Source of the DNA: G963663315 sp965214205
GTDB lineage: Bacteria; Pseudomonadota; Gammaproteobacteria; Arenicellales; Poriferihabitantaceae
Reading direction: 5' to 3'
Assembly: GCA_965214205.1 (NCBI GenBank)
Contig: OZ243941.1
Location: forward strand, 2,108,001 to 2,172,000
Length of the DNA: 64,000 bases
Shown: piece after piece, positions 8,051-17,007 of the stretch
How positions within the stretch are numbered: the first letter of the stretch is position 1
How the letters are laid out: every line of letters begins with the position of its first letter
Program-made: the position numbers and the translations under genes
The notes under the pieces: generated by a model
Database searches by the model: none
What the model saw: the letters and a program-made list of their open reading frames with translations, nothing else
Told to the model about the DNA's origin: nothing

Positions 8051-9469
8051 ATGTCCACACAAGTCGCAGAAGCCGTCCAGGCTGATTTCCATGTTGCTGA
8101 TCTGACCCTGGCCGAGTGGGGCCGGAAGGAAATCCGCATCGCTGAAACAGAAATGCCCGGACTGGTTTCAATCCGAAGCAAGTACGCCGACAGCCAGCCC
8201 CTGAAAGGCGCTCGCATCGCCGGCTCATTGCACATGACCATTCAGACCGCCGTACTGATCGAATCACTGGTCTCGCTCGGCGCACAAGTGCGTTGGGCCT
8301 CCTGCAACATTTTTTCAACCCAGGATCATGCCGCGGCGGCGATTGCGGATCAGGGCATCCCGGTGTTCGCGTTCAAGGGGGAATCGCTGGATCAATACTG
8401 GGAGTACAGCCACAGAATCATGGACTGGCCGGATGGCGCCGGCCCGAACCTGATCCTGGATGACGGCGGCGACGCGACCCTGCTGCTGATTCTGGGCAGC
8501 AAGGCGGAAAAGGACCTGTCCGTGCTGGACAATCCTTCGAGTGAAGAGGAGGTTGCCCTGTTTGCCAGCATCCGGGCCACCCTGGCCAAAGACAATACCT
8601 GGTACAGCCGCCGACTGGCGGAGATCAGGGGGGTGACCGAAGAAACCACGACCGGGGTGCATCGGCTGTATCAGATGGCCAGTAACAATGAACTGCCCTT
8701 CCCCGCCATTAATGTGAACGATTCCGTGACTAAATCCAAATTCGACAACCTGTACGGTTGCCGCGAATCTCTGGTGGATGGCATCAAGAGAGCCACCGAT
8801 ACGATGATTGCCGGCAAGGTTGCGGTTGTGCTGGGTTACGGTGATGTCGGCAAAGGCTGCGCGCAGTCCCTGCGCGGTCTCGGCGCCACCGTATGGGTCA
8901 CTGAAATTGATCCGATCTGCGCATTGCAGGCGGCCATGGAAGGATATCGTGTAGTCGATATGAACGATGCCTGCTCACAAGCGGACATTTTCGTGACCGC
9001 CACCGGTAATTTTCATGTGATTACCCACGACCACATGACCCGCATGAAAAACCAGTCTATCGTCTGCAACATCGGTCACTTTGACAACGAAATTGACATC
9101 ACCTCGATGAAACAATACCAATGGGAAAATATCAAACCCCAGGTGGACCAGATCATTCTTCCCGACGGCCGCCGCATTACCCTGCTGGCAGAGGGCCGTC
9201 TGGTTAATCTGGGTTGCGGTACAGGCCATCCGAGCTTCGTGATGTCCAACAGCTTTACCAATCAGGTACTGGCGCAGATCGAAATCTGGACCGATGGCGG
9301 CAAATACCAGAATGACGTTTACGTGTTGCCCAAGCATCTGGATGAGGAGGTAGCGCGCCTGCACCTTGAGAAAATCGGCGCCAACCTGACCGAGCTCAGA
9401 CCTGAGCAGGCCGATTACATCAGTGTTCCGGTCGACGGACCCTACAAGGCCGATCACTACAGATATTAA
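8051..9469 (+). CDS. ahcY: Adenosylhomocysteinase
   Basis: Hydrolyses S-adenosylhomocysteine to adenosine and homocysteine, relieving product inhibition of methyltransferases; 472 aa, typical of bacterial SahH. Seen: the DVADLTLAEWGRKEI-type N-terminus, NVNDSVTKSKFDNLYGC with the NAD-site lysine and Cys, the Rossmann motif GYGDVGKGCA, and a C-terminus ending in KADHYRY, which is diagnostic. It sits directly behind metK. A strong bidirectional terminator follows at 9492-9523. Confidence 0.98.
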   Translation: MSTQVAEAVQADFHVADLTLAEWGRKEIRIAETEMPGLVSIRSKYADSQPLKGARIAGSLHMTIQTAVLIESLVSLGAQVRWASCNIFSTQDHAAAAIADQGIPVFAFKGESLDQYWEYSHRIMDWPDGAGPNLILDDGGDATLLLILGSKAEKDLSVLDNPSSEEEVALFASIRATLAKDNTWYSRRLAEIRGVTEETTTGVHRLYQMASNNELPFPAINVNDSVTKSKFDNLYGCRESLVDGIKRATDTMIAGKVAVVLGYGDVGKGCAQSLRGLGATVWVTEIDPICALQAAMEGYRVVDMNDACSQADIFVTATGNFHVITHDHMTRMKNQSIVCNIGHFDNEIDITSMKQYQWENIKPQVDQIILPDGRRITLLAEGRLVNLGCGTGHPSFVMSNSFTNQVLAQIEIWTDGGKYQNDVYVLPKHLDEEVARLHLEKIGANLTELRPEQADYISVPVDGPYKADHYRY

Positions 9470-9491
9470 GGAAATTGCCGTAACCCAACAC

Positions 9492-9523
9492 AAAAAAAAG
9501 CCCGCATATACTGCGGGCTTTTT
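9492..9523. terminator. Bidirectional intrinsic terminator between ahcY and the AGCS gene
   Basis: The stem GCCCGCA (9500-9506) pairs with TGCGGGC (9512-9518) around a 5-base loop. It is flanked by eight A residues on the left and five T residues on the right, so it can end transcripts from both convergent genes. Confidence 0.93.
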
Positions 9524-9538
9524 AGTGATTACAAAGGG

Positions 9539-11038
9539 TTATTTATATTTCTTGATTTCTCCACTCTTGACCCGCGCGAAGTAGTCATTCATTTCACGCT
9601 TGACAATCGGGGCCAGGAAGTACAGACCCAGGATGTTGGGCACACAAATCAGGAATACCAGAGCGTCTGATATATCCAGAATCGGCCCTAACTGGACCAC
9701 ACAACCCAATGCGACGAAGGCGCAGAAAATGACCTTGTAGATATTCTGCCCTCTTTCACCTTCACCAAACATGTAAGTCCAACCCTTGAGACCGTAATAA
9801 GACCACGAGATCATGGTTGAAAACGCGAACAGCAACGCCGCGAAAGCCAGCGGAATCGGGAACCAGGAGAATTCACGTTCAAACGCCGCTGAAGTCATCG
9901 CGACACCCTGGGCGTCGCCTGCGAAACCGGGCTCTGCAACCTGAGCGGTTCCGATTACCAGCGCGGTAATCGTACATATTATGATGGTGTCGATAAACGG
10001 CTCCAGCAGGGAAACGACTCCCTCGGTGACGGGTTCGTCCGTTTTAACCGCGGAGTGGGCAATCGAAGCGGAACCGATACCCGCTTCATTGGAGAATACC
10101 GCACGCTGGAAACCGATGATCATGGCTCCAAGAGCGCCGCCCGCAACCCCTTCTCCGGTGAATGCGCCGTGGAAAATATTGATGATGACCTGCGGGATCG
10201 TGCCTACGTTCATCAGGATCACGATAATCGCGAACAGACAATAGAACACAGCCATGAACGGCACAACTTTTTCAGTGACTCGCGCAATGGATTTGATACC
10301 GCCGACAATTACAGCGAATACGACCGCGGCCAGGATCAGTCCCACCAGCCAGCCCAACCCGTCCAGCGCTCCACCGGAGACATTGTTGAGCTGTACATAA
10401 GCCTGGTTCGACTGGAACATATTGCCGATTCCCAACGCGCCGATGAAGATGCCAATGGCATAGAATGTACCGATGAATTTACCGAATCCTTCCATCCCCC
10501 GGTCGGAGAATCCTTTTCTCAGGTAATACATCGGACCGCCGGACACATGACCGTCCGCGAACTCCTGACGATATTTGACGCCCAGGGTACATTCAACAAA
10601 CTTGGTGGACATCCCCAGGAAACCCGCCATAATCAGCCAGAATGTCGCGCCGGGGCCGCCTACGGTGACCGCGACCGCCACACCGCCGATATTACCGATT
10701 CCGACAGTTCCGGAAACCGCGGTAGCCAACGCCTGGAAGTGTGAAACCTCACCCTTGCTGTTCGGGTCGGCATAATCCCCTTTGGCCAGCGAAATCGCGT
10801 GTTTGAATCCACGGAGATTGATAAAGCCCATATAGAACGTAAAAAACACGGCCCCTGCCACCAGCCATAGAACAACCACGGGTAGCTGGGCCCCGAAAAT
10901 CGGAATTTTGAAAAAGACGATTCGGCCGATCAATTCGGCAATAGGCGCCGTTGCGGAATTGATGGCGTCATCAATTCCCGCATGGGCGTTGGTCAACGAG
11001 ACAATCATCAAACCAAGTGTCGCAAGTATTTGTCGCAT
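9539..11038 (-). CDS. Sodium:alanine/glycine symporter (AGCS family)
   Basis: Integral inner-membrane secondary transporter of 499 aa that would import alanine or glycine with sodium. A signal-like first segment (about residues 1-20) is followed by about ten further hydrophobic segments. Family motifs seen include FYMGFINLRGFKHAI (about 66-80), GNIGGVAVAVTVGGPGATFW (about 116-135) and FSNEAGIGSASIAHSAV (about 313-329). Glycine import would fit the glycine cleavage operon at 42-47.6 kb, but substrate choice is not readable here. It is the downstream partner of, or separate from, the stress-protein gene 74 bases upstream. Confidence 0.93.
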   Translation of the reverse strand: MRQILATLGLMIVSLTNAHAGIDDAINSATAPIAELIGRIVFFKIPIFGAQLPVVVLWLVAGAVFFTFYMGFINLRGFKHAISLAKGDYADPNSKGEVSHFQALATAVSGTVGIGNIGGVAVAVTVGGPGATFWLIMAGFLGMSTKFVECTLGVKYRQEFADGHVSGGPMYYLRKGFSDRGMEGFGKFIGTFYAIGIFIGALGIGNMFQSNQAYVQLNNVSGGALDGLGWLVGLILAAVVFAVIVGGIKSIARVTEKVVPFMAVFYCLFAIIVILMNVGTIPQVIINIFHGAFTGEGVAGGALGAMIIGFQRAVFSNEAGIGSASIAHSAVKTDEPVTEGVVSLLEPFIDTIIICTITALVIGTAQVAEPGFAGDAQGVAMTSAAFEREFSWFPIPLAFAALLFAFSTMISWSYYGLKGWTYMFGEGERGQNIYKVIFCAFVALGCVVQLGPILDISDALVFLICVPNILGLYFLAPIVKREMNDYFARVKSGEIKKYK

Positions 11039-11112
11039 CTTAGTTTCCTCAAATTAGTGAAGTAGTTGTTTGATCCGGTTGATCAAACTCTTGAGCGTGG
11101 TTCCCCGCAACC

Positions 11113-11547
11113 TCAGGGAACGACAGTGACTGGCACGGAAGCGGTTTGCACCAGGGCGGCAGTGACACTGCCGAAAATCATTGAGCGCATTCGCGACTCG
11201 CCAAGCTTGCCGATGTAGATCTGTGAAGTGTTGTGTTCTTCACTGAGTTCAACCAGGGTCTCGGCGATTTTGCCGTGCCGGACCACAGTCTCGATCTGGA
11301 CCCCGGAGTCTGCGAGCGCAGACGCTTCAGGGTGAAGAACTAAATCATTGGCTCGTTGAATTTCCGATTCACGCCGATTGTGACGCTCGGATAATTCTTC
11401 AGGGGTATGGAAGCTGTAAGGCGACCAGTCAATGACATAAGCCAGCAGAAGATTCGATTTGGTAAGTCTGGCGTGGTCAACCGCGACATTCAACGCGCGT
11501 TTACCACCTTCACTTCCATCCAGAGCTACAAGGATTTTATCAGACAT
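11113..11547 (-). CDS. Universal stress protein, UspA family
   Basis: 144 aa cytoplasmic protein, single Usp domain. The N-terminus MSDKILVALDGSEGGKRAL and the C-terminal ATP-binding signature (G-KL-G-nine residues-GS, in GKLGESRMRSMIFGSV) are both present, so it is probably an ATP-binding UspA homologue. The start at 11547 was chosen because a GGAGGGAGT ribosome-binding site directly precedes it; a longer ORF reaches 11607 without a better signal. Its role could be stress response or modulation of the neighbouring symporter, since Usp genes often sit beside transporters. Confidence 0.92.
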   Translation of the reverse strand: MSDKILVALDGSEGGKRALNVAVDHARLTKSNLLLAYVIDWSPYSFHTPEELSERHNRRESEIQRANDLVLHPEASALADSGVQIETVVRHGKIAETLVELSEEHNTSQIYIGKLGESRMRSMIFGSVTAALVQTASVPVTVVP

Positions 11548-11736
11548 ACTCCCTCCGGTTTTCGGGTTGCGAATCCAGGAATCAGATTCATAAAAAATTG
11601 AGCGCAAACAATAAGGTCTGGTTGGTATCCTTACATACGCCAGGCCAACATATTGTGCCCATGCACCAAATCAGTATATAGGCATTAAACTGCCAAGACA
11701 AGAAAATTATGCGAATTCAAACACATAACCACCAGG

Positions 11737-11764
11737 CGCTCCTCCCCCACCGGGGCCAGGAGCG
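11737..11764 (+). promoter_or_regulatory. GC-rich hairpin in the leader of the M20 deacylase gene
   Basis: CGCTCCT (11737-11743) pairs with AGGAGCG (11758-11764), and inside it CCCC (11745-11748) pairs with GGGG (11752-11755) around a 3-base loop. The structure is about 100 bases before the start codon at 11862. It lacks a T-run, so it is not a standard terminator. Function unknown. Confidence 0.5.
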
Positions 11765-11861
11765 GGCTTTGCGCGGGAAACAACGGGGATTGAATCAGGC
11801 TGGCAGGGCTATGACCAATGCTGGTGGTGACAGATTTCATAATAATCCTTATAATAATCTG

Positions 11862-12974
11862 ATGAACCCCGTTCAACTGACCCGCAACCTGGTCCGTTTC
11901 AACACGGTAAACCCGACCAGCCACGAATCCGAGTGCGCCCACTACCTCGGCAAGTATCTGGAAGACCGCGGATTTGATGTTCAATATTTTGAATTTGCGG
12001 AAAAAAGAACCAGCCTGATCGCGCGGATGAAAGGTTCCGGGGACGGACTGCCGCTCTGCTTTACCGGCCACATCGATACCGTCCCGTTGGGAGCCGCCGA
12101 CTGGAGCTATGACCCGTTTGCCGCCGACCTGGATGGAGACCGGATAACGGGCCGCGGTACTACAGATATGAAGGCGGGCGTGGCCGCGTTTGTCATTGCC
12201 GCCGAGGAAGCGACCCGCAACAAACGCCCTGCCGCCGGCCTCGAACTGGTCATAACGGCCGGAGAGGAAACCGGTTGCGATGGCGCCTTCTTTCTGGCGG
12301 AACAGAACGTCCTGGCCCATTGCGGCGCCATTGTGGTCGGCGAACCGACTTCCAATTATCCCCTGGTCGGTCATAAAGGCGCTTATTGGGGGAATCTGGT
12401 CGCTACCGGAATCACCGCCCATGGCTCCATGCCCGAGCAAGGGGAAAACGCCATTTACAAAGCCGCCCGGGCCGTCAGCAAACTCGAGAATTTTGACTGG
12501 AAAGGGTGTCGGCATGATGTGCTCGGAACGCCCACCCTGAATGTCGGGACCATCACCGGAGGCATGAATCTGAACTCGGTTCCGGACCGGGCAGTGGTTG
12601 GGGTGGACATCCGCACGATACCGGGACAGTCCCATGAGCGGATACGCTCCGACCTGGCCGCGTTGCTGGGAGATGAAATCAGCTTTGACGAGATGATCGC
12701 GGTCGAGGGTATCTGGTCAGATCCGCAGGGAGAGTGGGTCCGGAAAACGTACGGCTTTGTTGAAGAAGTGACCGGCGTCCGGTCCGAAGTCCGGGGCGCC
12801 ACTTATTTTACCGACGGTCCGATTTTGTCGCGGGCGTCGGGCAACCCGCCCACCATTATACTGGGCCCCGGCGAAGCGACCATGGCCCACCAGACCGATG
12901 AGTATTGTTCGATCAATCGACTCGAACAATCCGTCGAGCTATACCGAAAGATCGCCCTCGACTGGTGCTACTGA
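11862..12974 (+). CDS. M20 metallohydrolase: acetylornithine deacetylase or succinyl-diaminopimelate desuccinylase
   Basis: 370 aa zinc-dependent deacylase. In order: GHIDTVP with metal-binding His and Asp, GRGTTDMKAG with the bridging Asp, AGEETGCDG with the catalytic Glu pair, VVGEPTS, the dimerisation-domain GITAHGS, and the C-terminal metal His in MAHQTDEYC. Length and motifs fit both ArgE and DapE; argB nearby mildly favours ArgE, asd at 57 kb does not decide it. I chose the ATG at 11862 because the family begins a few residues before LVRFNTVNP; the ORF extends to 11709 but that part has low-complexity Arg/Gln/His content unlike the family. No strong ribosome-binding site precedes either start. 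Confidence 0.85.
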   Translation: MNPVQLTRNLVRFNTVNPTSHESECAHYLGKYLEDRGFDVQYFEFAEKRTSLIARMKGSGDGLPLCFTGHIDTVPLGAADWSYDPFAADLDGDRITGRGTTDMKAGVAAFVIAAEEATRNKRPAAGLELVITAGEETGCDGAFFLAEQNVLAHCGAIVVGEPTSNYPLVGHKGAYWGNLVATGITAHGSMPEQGENAIYKAARAVSKLENFDWKGCRHDVLGTPTLNVGTITGGMNLNSVPDRAVVGVDIRTIPGQSHERIRSDLAALLGDEISFDEMIAVEGIWSDPQGEWVRKTYGFVEEVTGVRSEVRGATYFTDGPILSRASGNPPTIILGPGEATMAHQTDEYCSINRLEQSVELYRKIALDWCY

Positions 12975-12992
12975 AATAACGCGGGCAGCCAT

Positions 12993-14294
12993 TCAATCCC
13001 CAAACAACGCCGCGATCGCGGCCGGGTTGGACGGGAAATAGAGGTGCAGATAGCTGGCGGTAATGCTGCCTATCTGATAAATGGGTTCGCCCGGCGCCTC
13101 GTGGCGCGCGCGTTTGCCGAATGCGACCGGGCGGGCGGTTTCCTCACAGCGGGTGCGGTGATGGGCATGGGCGCGGACATCGCCGCAGGGCAACGGCGCG
13201 GTCTGCATGCCCTGACAGCCGCCCCGGTCCCGCATGATCCCGTGTCCCGGTATTAACCCGAGCATAGATACGCGCCTGCCATTGACATCCGTCAGGGACT
13301 CCATCAGGTACAGCATGCCGCCGCATTCGGCGAGGACTCTCTTTCCACTTTTGCAAAAACGGGTAATCTGCTCAATCAACCGCCGGTTTCCCGAAAGCCG
13401 CTCCTGATGCAATTCCGGATAACCGCCGGGGAACCATAAGGCATCGGCATCGGGCAGAACCTCATCGACCAGGGGAGAAAACCAGACGCAGGTGGCGCCC
13501 ATATCCTGCAATAGTTTGATGTTGGCCGCATAGATGAAGGTGAAGGCATCGTCACGGGCCACCGCGATCACCCTGCCCTGTAATTGCCGTTGGATAACCG
13601 GAGTCCGGCCGGGATGAAATTTCACCGCGGGCGGCAGTTCCGTCAGACCGGACTGATCCATGATTTGAGCCAGCCGGTCCAGTCGGCAGTCGATATCGTC
13701 CACCTCGTCCGGATGGACCAGCCCGAGATGACGTTCCGGAAGCCGGGCATCCGGGTGACGGCGAACACAGCCGAGCAGTGGAATCGAAGCCGGCGTCGCC
13801 TCGACAATCAGGTCCTGATGGCGCTGGCTGGCCAGGTTGTTGCCGATCACGCCGGCAATGCTCAATTCAGGGCGGTGGCCGACCAACCCCAGAGCAATCG
13901 CGCCGAAAGTTCCGGCCATGGCCGCCGCGTCAATCACAATCGCCACCGGTATACCGAAACAGGCCGCCATATCGGCGCCGCTCGGATTGCCGTCAAACAT
14001 GCCCATGACGCCTTCGATCAGAATCAGGTCAGCCTCCCCGGCCGCTTCAAACAGAATCTGCCGACACTCCTCCTCGCCGACCATCCAGAGATCGAGTTGA
14101 GCCACCGGATTCCCGGCGGCGCGTTCCAGAATCAGGGGGTCCAGATAATCCGGCCCGGTTTTAAAGACCCGGACCTCCCTACCCTGATTTCGATGGTATC
14201 TGGCGATACCGGCGGTAATCGTCGTCTTGCCCTGCCCGGACGCGGGCGCGCAGAAGAAAAGAGCGGGGCATCGGACACTGACCGGACTCACCAT
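12993..14294 (-). CDS. cobB: Cobyrinic acid a,c-diamide synthase
   Basis: Glutamine-dependent amidase of cobalamin synthesis (CobB/CbiA), 433 aa. The N-terminal dethiobiotin-synthetase-like domain has the P-loop APASGQGKTT (about residues 12-21). The C-terminal class I glutaminase domain has the nucleophile Cys in VLAECGGMLYLME and the His-containing segment HLYFPSN near the end. It is the last gene of the minus-strand cobalamin operon and overlaps cobO by 7 bases. Only 18 bases separate it from the convergent M20 gene, with no terminator seen. Confidence 0.95.
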   Translation of the reverse strand: MVSPVSVRCPALFFCAPASGQGKTTITAGIARYHRNQGREVRVFKTGPDYLDPLILERAAGNPVAQLDLWMVGEEECRQILFEAAGEADLILIEGVMGMFDGNPSGADMAACFGIPVAIVIDAAAMAGTFGAIALGLVGHRPELSIAGVIGNNLASQRHQDLIVEATPASIPLLGCVRRHPDARLPERHLGLVHPDEVDDIDCRLDRLAQIMDQSGLTELPPAVKFHPGRTPVIQRQLQGRVIAVARDDAFTFIYAANIKLLQDMGATCVWFSPLVDEVLPDADALWFPGGYPELHQERLSGNRRLIEQITRFCKSGKRVLAECGGMLYLMESLTDVNGRRVSMLGLIPGHGIMRDRGGCQGMQTAPLPCGDVRAHAHHRTRCEETARPVAFGKRARHEAPGEPIYQIGSITASYLHLYFPSNPAAIAALFGD

Positions 14295-14932
14295 TCGATG
14301 CCCGGTTGCGCTTTAACGCCTTTTCTGAATGCGTGCTCAACATCGGCGACCTCACTGATCGTGTCGGCAATTTCCATCAGCCGCTGATGCATCGTTCGTC
14401 CGGTAATGATCACGTTCTGATGCGCGGGCCGGGCCTTGATCGCCTCCACCACCGGCTCGACATCCAGATAGCCATATTTGAACATGTAGGACATTTCATC
14501 CAACACGAGAATATGGTATGCCCCGTCGGATAACATTTTCCGCGCCTCCAGCCAGGCTTTTTGGGCAGCCGCGATATCGCGCGACCGGTCCTGGGTTTCC
14601 CAGGTAAAACCATGCCCCATGACATGAAAATCGACCTGCGGATGATCCTTGAAAAAGAGAAATTCCCCGGTTTCCCGCCTGCCCTTGATGAATTGCACCA
14701 GACCGGCCCGCTGACCGTGGCCGAGGGCACGGGCCATCGTCCCGAAGGCCGAAGAACTCTTGCCCTTGCCATTGCCTTTCAGCAGGATCAGCACCCCGCG
14801 CTGTTCGGTCGCCCTGGCAATTCGTTGATCCACCACCGCTTTCTTCTTTTTCATCCTTGCGGCATGTCGGGCATCTTTGCTATCTGCATCCGCGACGGGG
14901 CTGATTTCGTCCTGCTTCGTTGCTTTTGTCAT
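14288..14932 (-). CDS. cobO: Cob(I)yrinic acid a,c-diamide adenosyltransferase
   Basis: Transfers the adenosyl group to reduced cobalt in cobalamin synthesis and salvage (CobO/BtuR/CobA type); 214 aa. The P-loop LLKGNGKGKSSSAFG and the following GHGQRAGLVQFIKG are diagnostic, as is LDEMSYMFKYGYLD. The N-terminal 40 residues are Lys/Arg/Asp-rich and charged. The gene overlaps the chelatase gene by the ATGA junction at 14929-14932 and cobB by 7 bases, so all three are translationally coupled. Confidence 0.95.
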   Translation of the reverse strand: MTKATKQDEISPVADADSKDARHAARMKKKKAVVDQRIARATEQRGVLILLKGNGKGKSSSAFGTMARALGHGQRAGLVQFIKGRRETGEFLFFKDHPQVDFHVMGHGFTWETQDRSRDIAAAQKAWLEARKMLSDGAYHILVLDEMSYMFKYGYLDVEPVVEAIKARPAHQNVIITGRTMHQRLMEIADTISEVADVEHAFRKGVKAQPGIEW

Positions 14933-16737
14933 GATTGCGCTCCCGTCTGTGTGAAGCCCGGGGTACTCCCCGGCAGAGACAGACTTGAGACATGAAGATA
15001 ATCTGCCTCAATCTGCTGTGCCAGTTGCCGACCCCGTCCCAGCGGCGTCCGTCCGCATTCAATATCGATCAAGGTCACCGGGTGTGAATGAATGGACCGA
15101 TATCCGCTCATCGACTCATCGAACCGGCCATCGGTAATCAGCCAGATATGGCAATTCAGGTGTCTGTATTTGCGCCGGGACAGGATGCCGTCAATACGGT
15201 TCAACGCCTGACGGACCGGAGTTCCGCCTCCGGCCTGAATCCGGTCCAGCACAGACTCGACATTCCTGGGCGCCCGCTGAACCTCAAGCAGTATCCGCAC
15301 TTCATCATTACCGAACGTGACCAGACTCAAAAGCCTCCTGGCGCGGTAACTCTGGCTGGAAAACGCCTGAATGGCCCCGCGGGCCCGACCGAGGCCCTGG
15401 CCGCTCAGGGTTGAAGCCGAAGTATCCAGCACAATCAGGTCCAGATTGACCGCTCCGGGGAGTTGATGTCGGTATTTGAGGGACTGTTGAAGGGATTGTC
15501 TCCGGTCCTCACAGGGCAGCGATCCGAACCGGGCGGCGTGGAGGGTGCCCGCCCAATCTATCTTTCGGTTTCCACCCGTGTCGCGAGTCCCGTATTTCGC
15601 GCCGCCGGCCCGGCCATGCCGATCCCGGTTTCCGTTCCGTCCAACCATGCGCTGTCGAACCGGAGAATCACCCGGAATCCTCCGCGGCATCGGCAGCGGA
15701 AACGCGGACAACGGCAACGACTCGCACGGCACAGGCTGCATGGCTCCCCAACTACCCTGAATGGATGAACCGGACTGGCTGCCGCCATCCTGGTCACTTC
15801 CGTTCTGACCGGAGTTGTTATCACCGGAGTGACCGGAATGGCCGCCTCCCGGTCTGGTCGCATCGTCCGGCTGGATATTTCGCCGGTGATTCATCACCAT
15901 CGGCTCCACCACGTCCAGATCATCCGCCATGACTTCCAGTCTTTGATCCAGCGCGCACCAGGCAGTCACCGCGCGATGAAACACAATGTCGGCGCGCATT
16001 CCCTCGACTTCGGCCCGCCGGCATCTCTCCGCAATCTGTGTTTCAATCCGGTCTGACAATTCGACCCGGCGCAGATTGTCTCTGGCCCATTGTATTTTTT
16101 GCCGGATCTGATCGGATTCAGCCTGACTGTCCTGAATCATTTTGCCGGAGTCTCGATCAAAGGCGAGACGGCGCCGGACAATCTCCTTCCTCTCCTCGGT
16201 CGTAAAGTCCGTTTCCATCTCAACCATCAAGCCGAAACGATCCAGCAACTGCGGCCTGAGCTCACCTTCATCGGGGTTCATCGTGCCGATCAGAACGAAA
16301 TTCGCGTCATGCCGGTGACTGATATTGTCTCTTTCAACGATATTGACCCCGGACGCGGCCGCGTCCAGCAACAAATCGACCAGGTGGTCAAAAAGCAGAT
16401 TGACCTCATCGACATAAAGAAAGCCACGGTGTGAACGAGCCAGCAATCCGGGGCAGAACCGGACCTCGGAATCGCTCAGAGCGCTTTCCAGATCAAGGGA
16501 ACCGGTAATCATTTCCTCGGTGGCGCCCAGCGGCAATGTCACGAATGGTTTATCCGGTTGCAGGTCCGACAACCCGCGTACAATCGTTGATTTAGCGCTG
16601 CCGCGGGCGCCACTGATCAACAGGCCGCCGATCCGCGGGTCTATACTGACCAGCAACAGAGCGGTTTTCAGCAGTGGTTGTCCGACTATGCGGCAAAATG
16701 GGTAGTGATCCGGCATTGAGTGACTGACTTCCAACAT
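14929..16737 (-). CDS. Magnesium/cobalt-chelatase-type AAA+ and VWA fusion protein (ChlI-ChlD-like)
   Basis: 602 aa. An N-terminal AAA+ domain (about residues 1-260) has Walker A GARGSAKST and Walker B GFLYVDEVNLL. A Gly/Ser/Asn/Gln-rich low-complexity linker spans about 285-330. The C-terminal von Willebrand A domain has MIDAS residues DTSAST and later TDG. This is the fused I/D architecture of BchI/BchD. Directly upstream of cobO and cobB, it is probably the ATPase component of a late (aerobic-type) cobaltochelatase working with a CobN that is not in this window. A magnesium chelatase role is unlikely, since no bacteriochlorophyll gene is present. Confidence 0.85.
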   Translation of the reverse strand: MLEVSHSMPDHYPFCRIVGQPLLKTALLLVSIDPRIGGLLISGARGSAKSTIVRGLSDLQPDKPFVTLPLGATEEMITGSLDLESALSDSEVRFCPGLLARSHRGFLYVDEVNLLFDHLVDLLLDAAASGVNIVERDNISHRHDANFVLIGTMNPDEGELRPQLLDRFGLMVEMETDFTTEERKEIVRRRLAFDRDSGKMIQDSQAESDQIRQKIQWARDNLRRVELSDRIETQIAERCRRAEVEGMRADIVFHRAVTAWCALDQRLEVMADDLDVVEPMVMNHRRNIQPDDATRPGGGHSGHSGDNNSGQNGSDQDGGSQSGSSIQGSWGAMQPVPCESLPLSAFPLPMPRRIPGDSPVRQRMVGRNGNRDRHGRAGGAKYGTRDTGGNRKIDWAGTLHAARFGSLPCEDRRQSLQQSLKYRHQLPGAVNLDLIVLDTSASTLSGQGLGRARGAIQAFSSQSYRARRLLSLVTFGNDEVRILLEVQRAPRNVESVLDRIQAGGGTPVRQALNRIDGILSRRKYRHLNCHIWLITDGRFDESMSGYRSIHSHPVTLIDIECGRTPLGRGRQLAQQIEADYLHVSSLSLPGSTPGFTQTGAQS

Positions 16738-17007
16738 TGAATTTCCGGGACAGGCGCCATCCCCGGAAACACAGATAAAACCCGGATTATAACCTCAAGA
16801 CCAAATATAGATGTCCCCTTCCGATCAATGACGGGTGGTTTATTCCTGAACCGGGACGGCACGGAGACCGTCCCCTACAATGATGGTGGGAGCGGGAATC
16901 CACGATAATCCGATAAAGGGCGAAACCTGTCCAATCATTCCCCCCTTGAGGGGAATCCAATCCGCAAACGGATTGGATGGGGGGACACATCTGTCAATGG
17001 TTTTTGA
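16738..17007. other. Intergenic region upstream of the cobalamin operon
   Basis: 270 bases between the sulfotransferase stop and the chelatase start. It contains the second copy of the structured repeat (16933-16990). I looked for a cobalamin riboswitch upstream of 16737 on the minus strand and did not recognise the conserved box. No ORF with support. Confidence 0.5.
16933..16990 (+). repeat. Interspersed structured repeat, copy 2
   Basis: Same sequence and orientation as copy 1 at 6598-6658. Here the inner hairpin is perfect: ATCCAATCCG and CGGATTGGAT (10 base pairs) enclose a CAAA loop, flanked by CCCCCC and GGGGGG runs. It lies between the cobalamin operon and the right-hand neighbour, the betaine-type island, 17 bases from the end of the sulfotransferase gene. 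Confidence 0.75.

Noticed and set aside
16738..17007. Cobalamin riboswitch upstream of the chelatase gene
   Set aside because: No recognisable B12-box or matching stems on the relevant strand.
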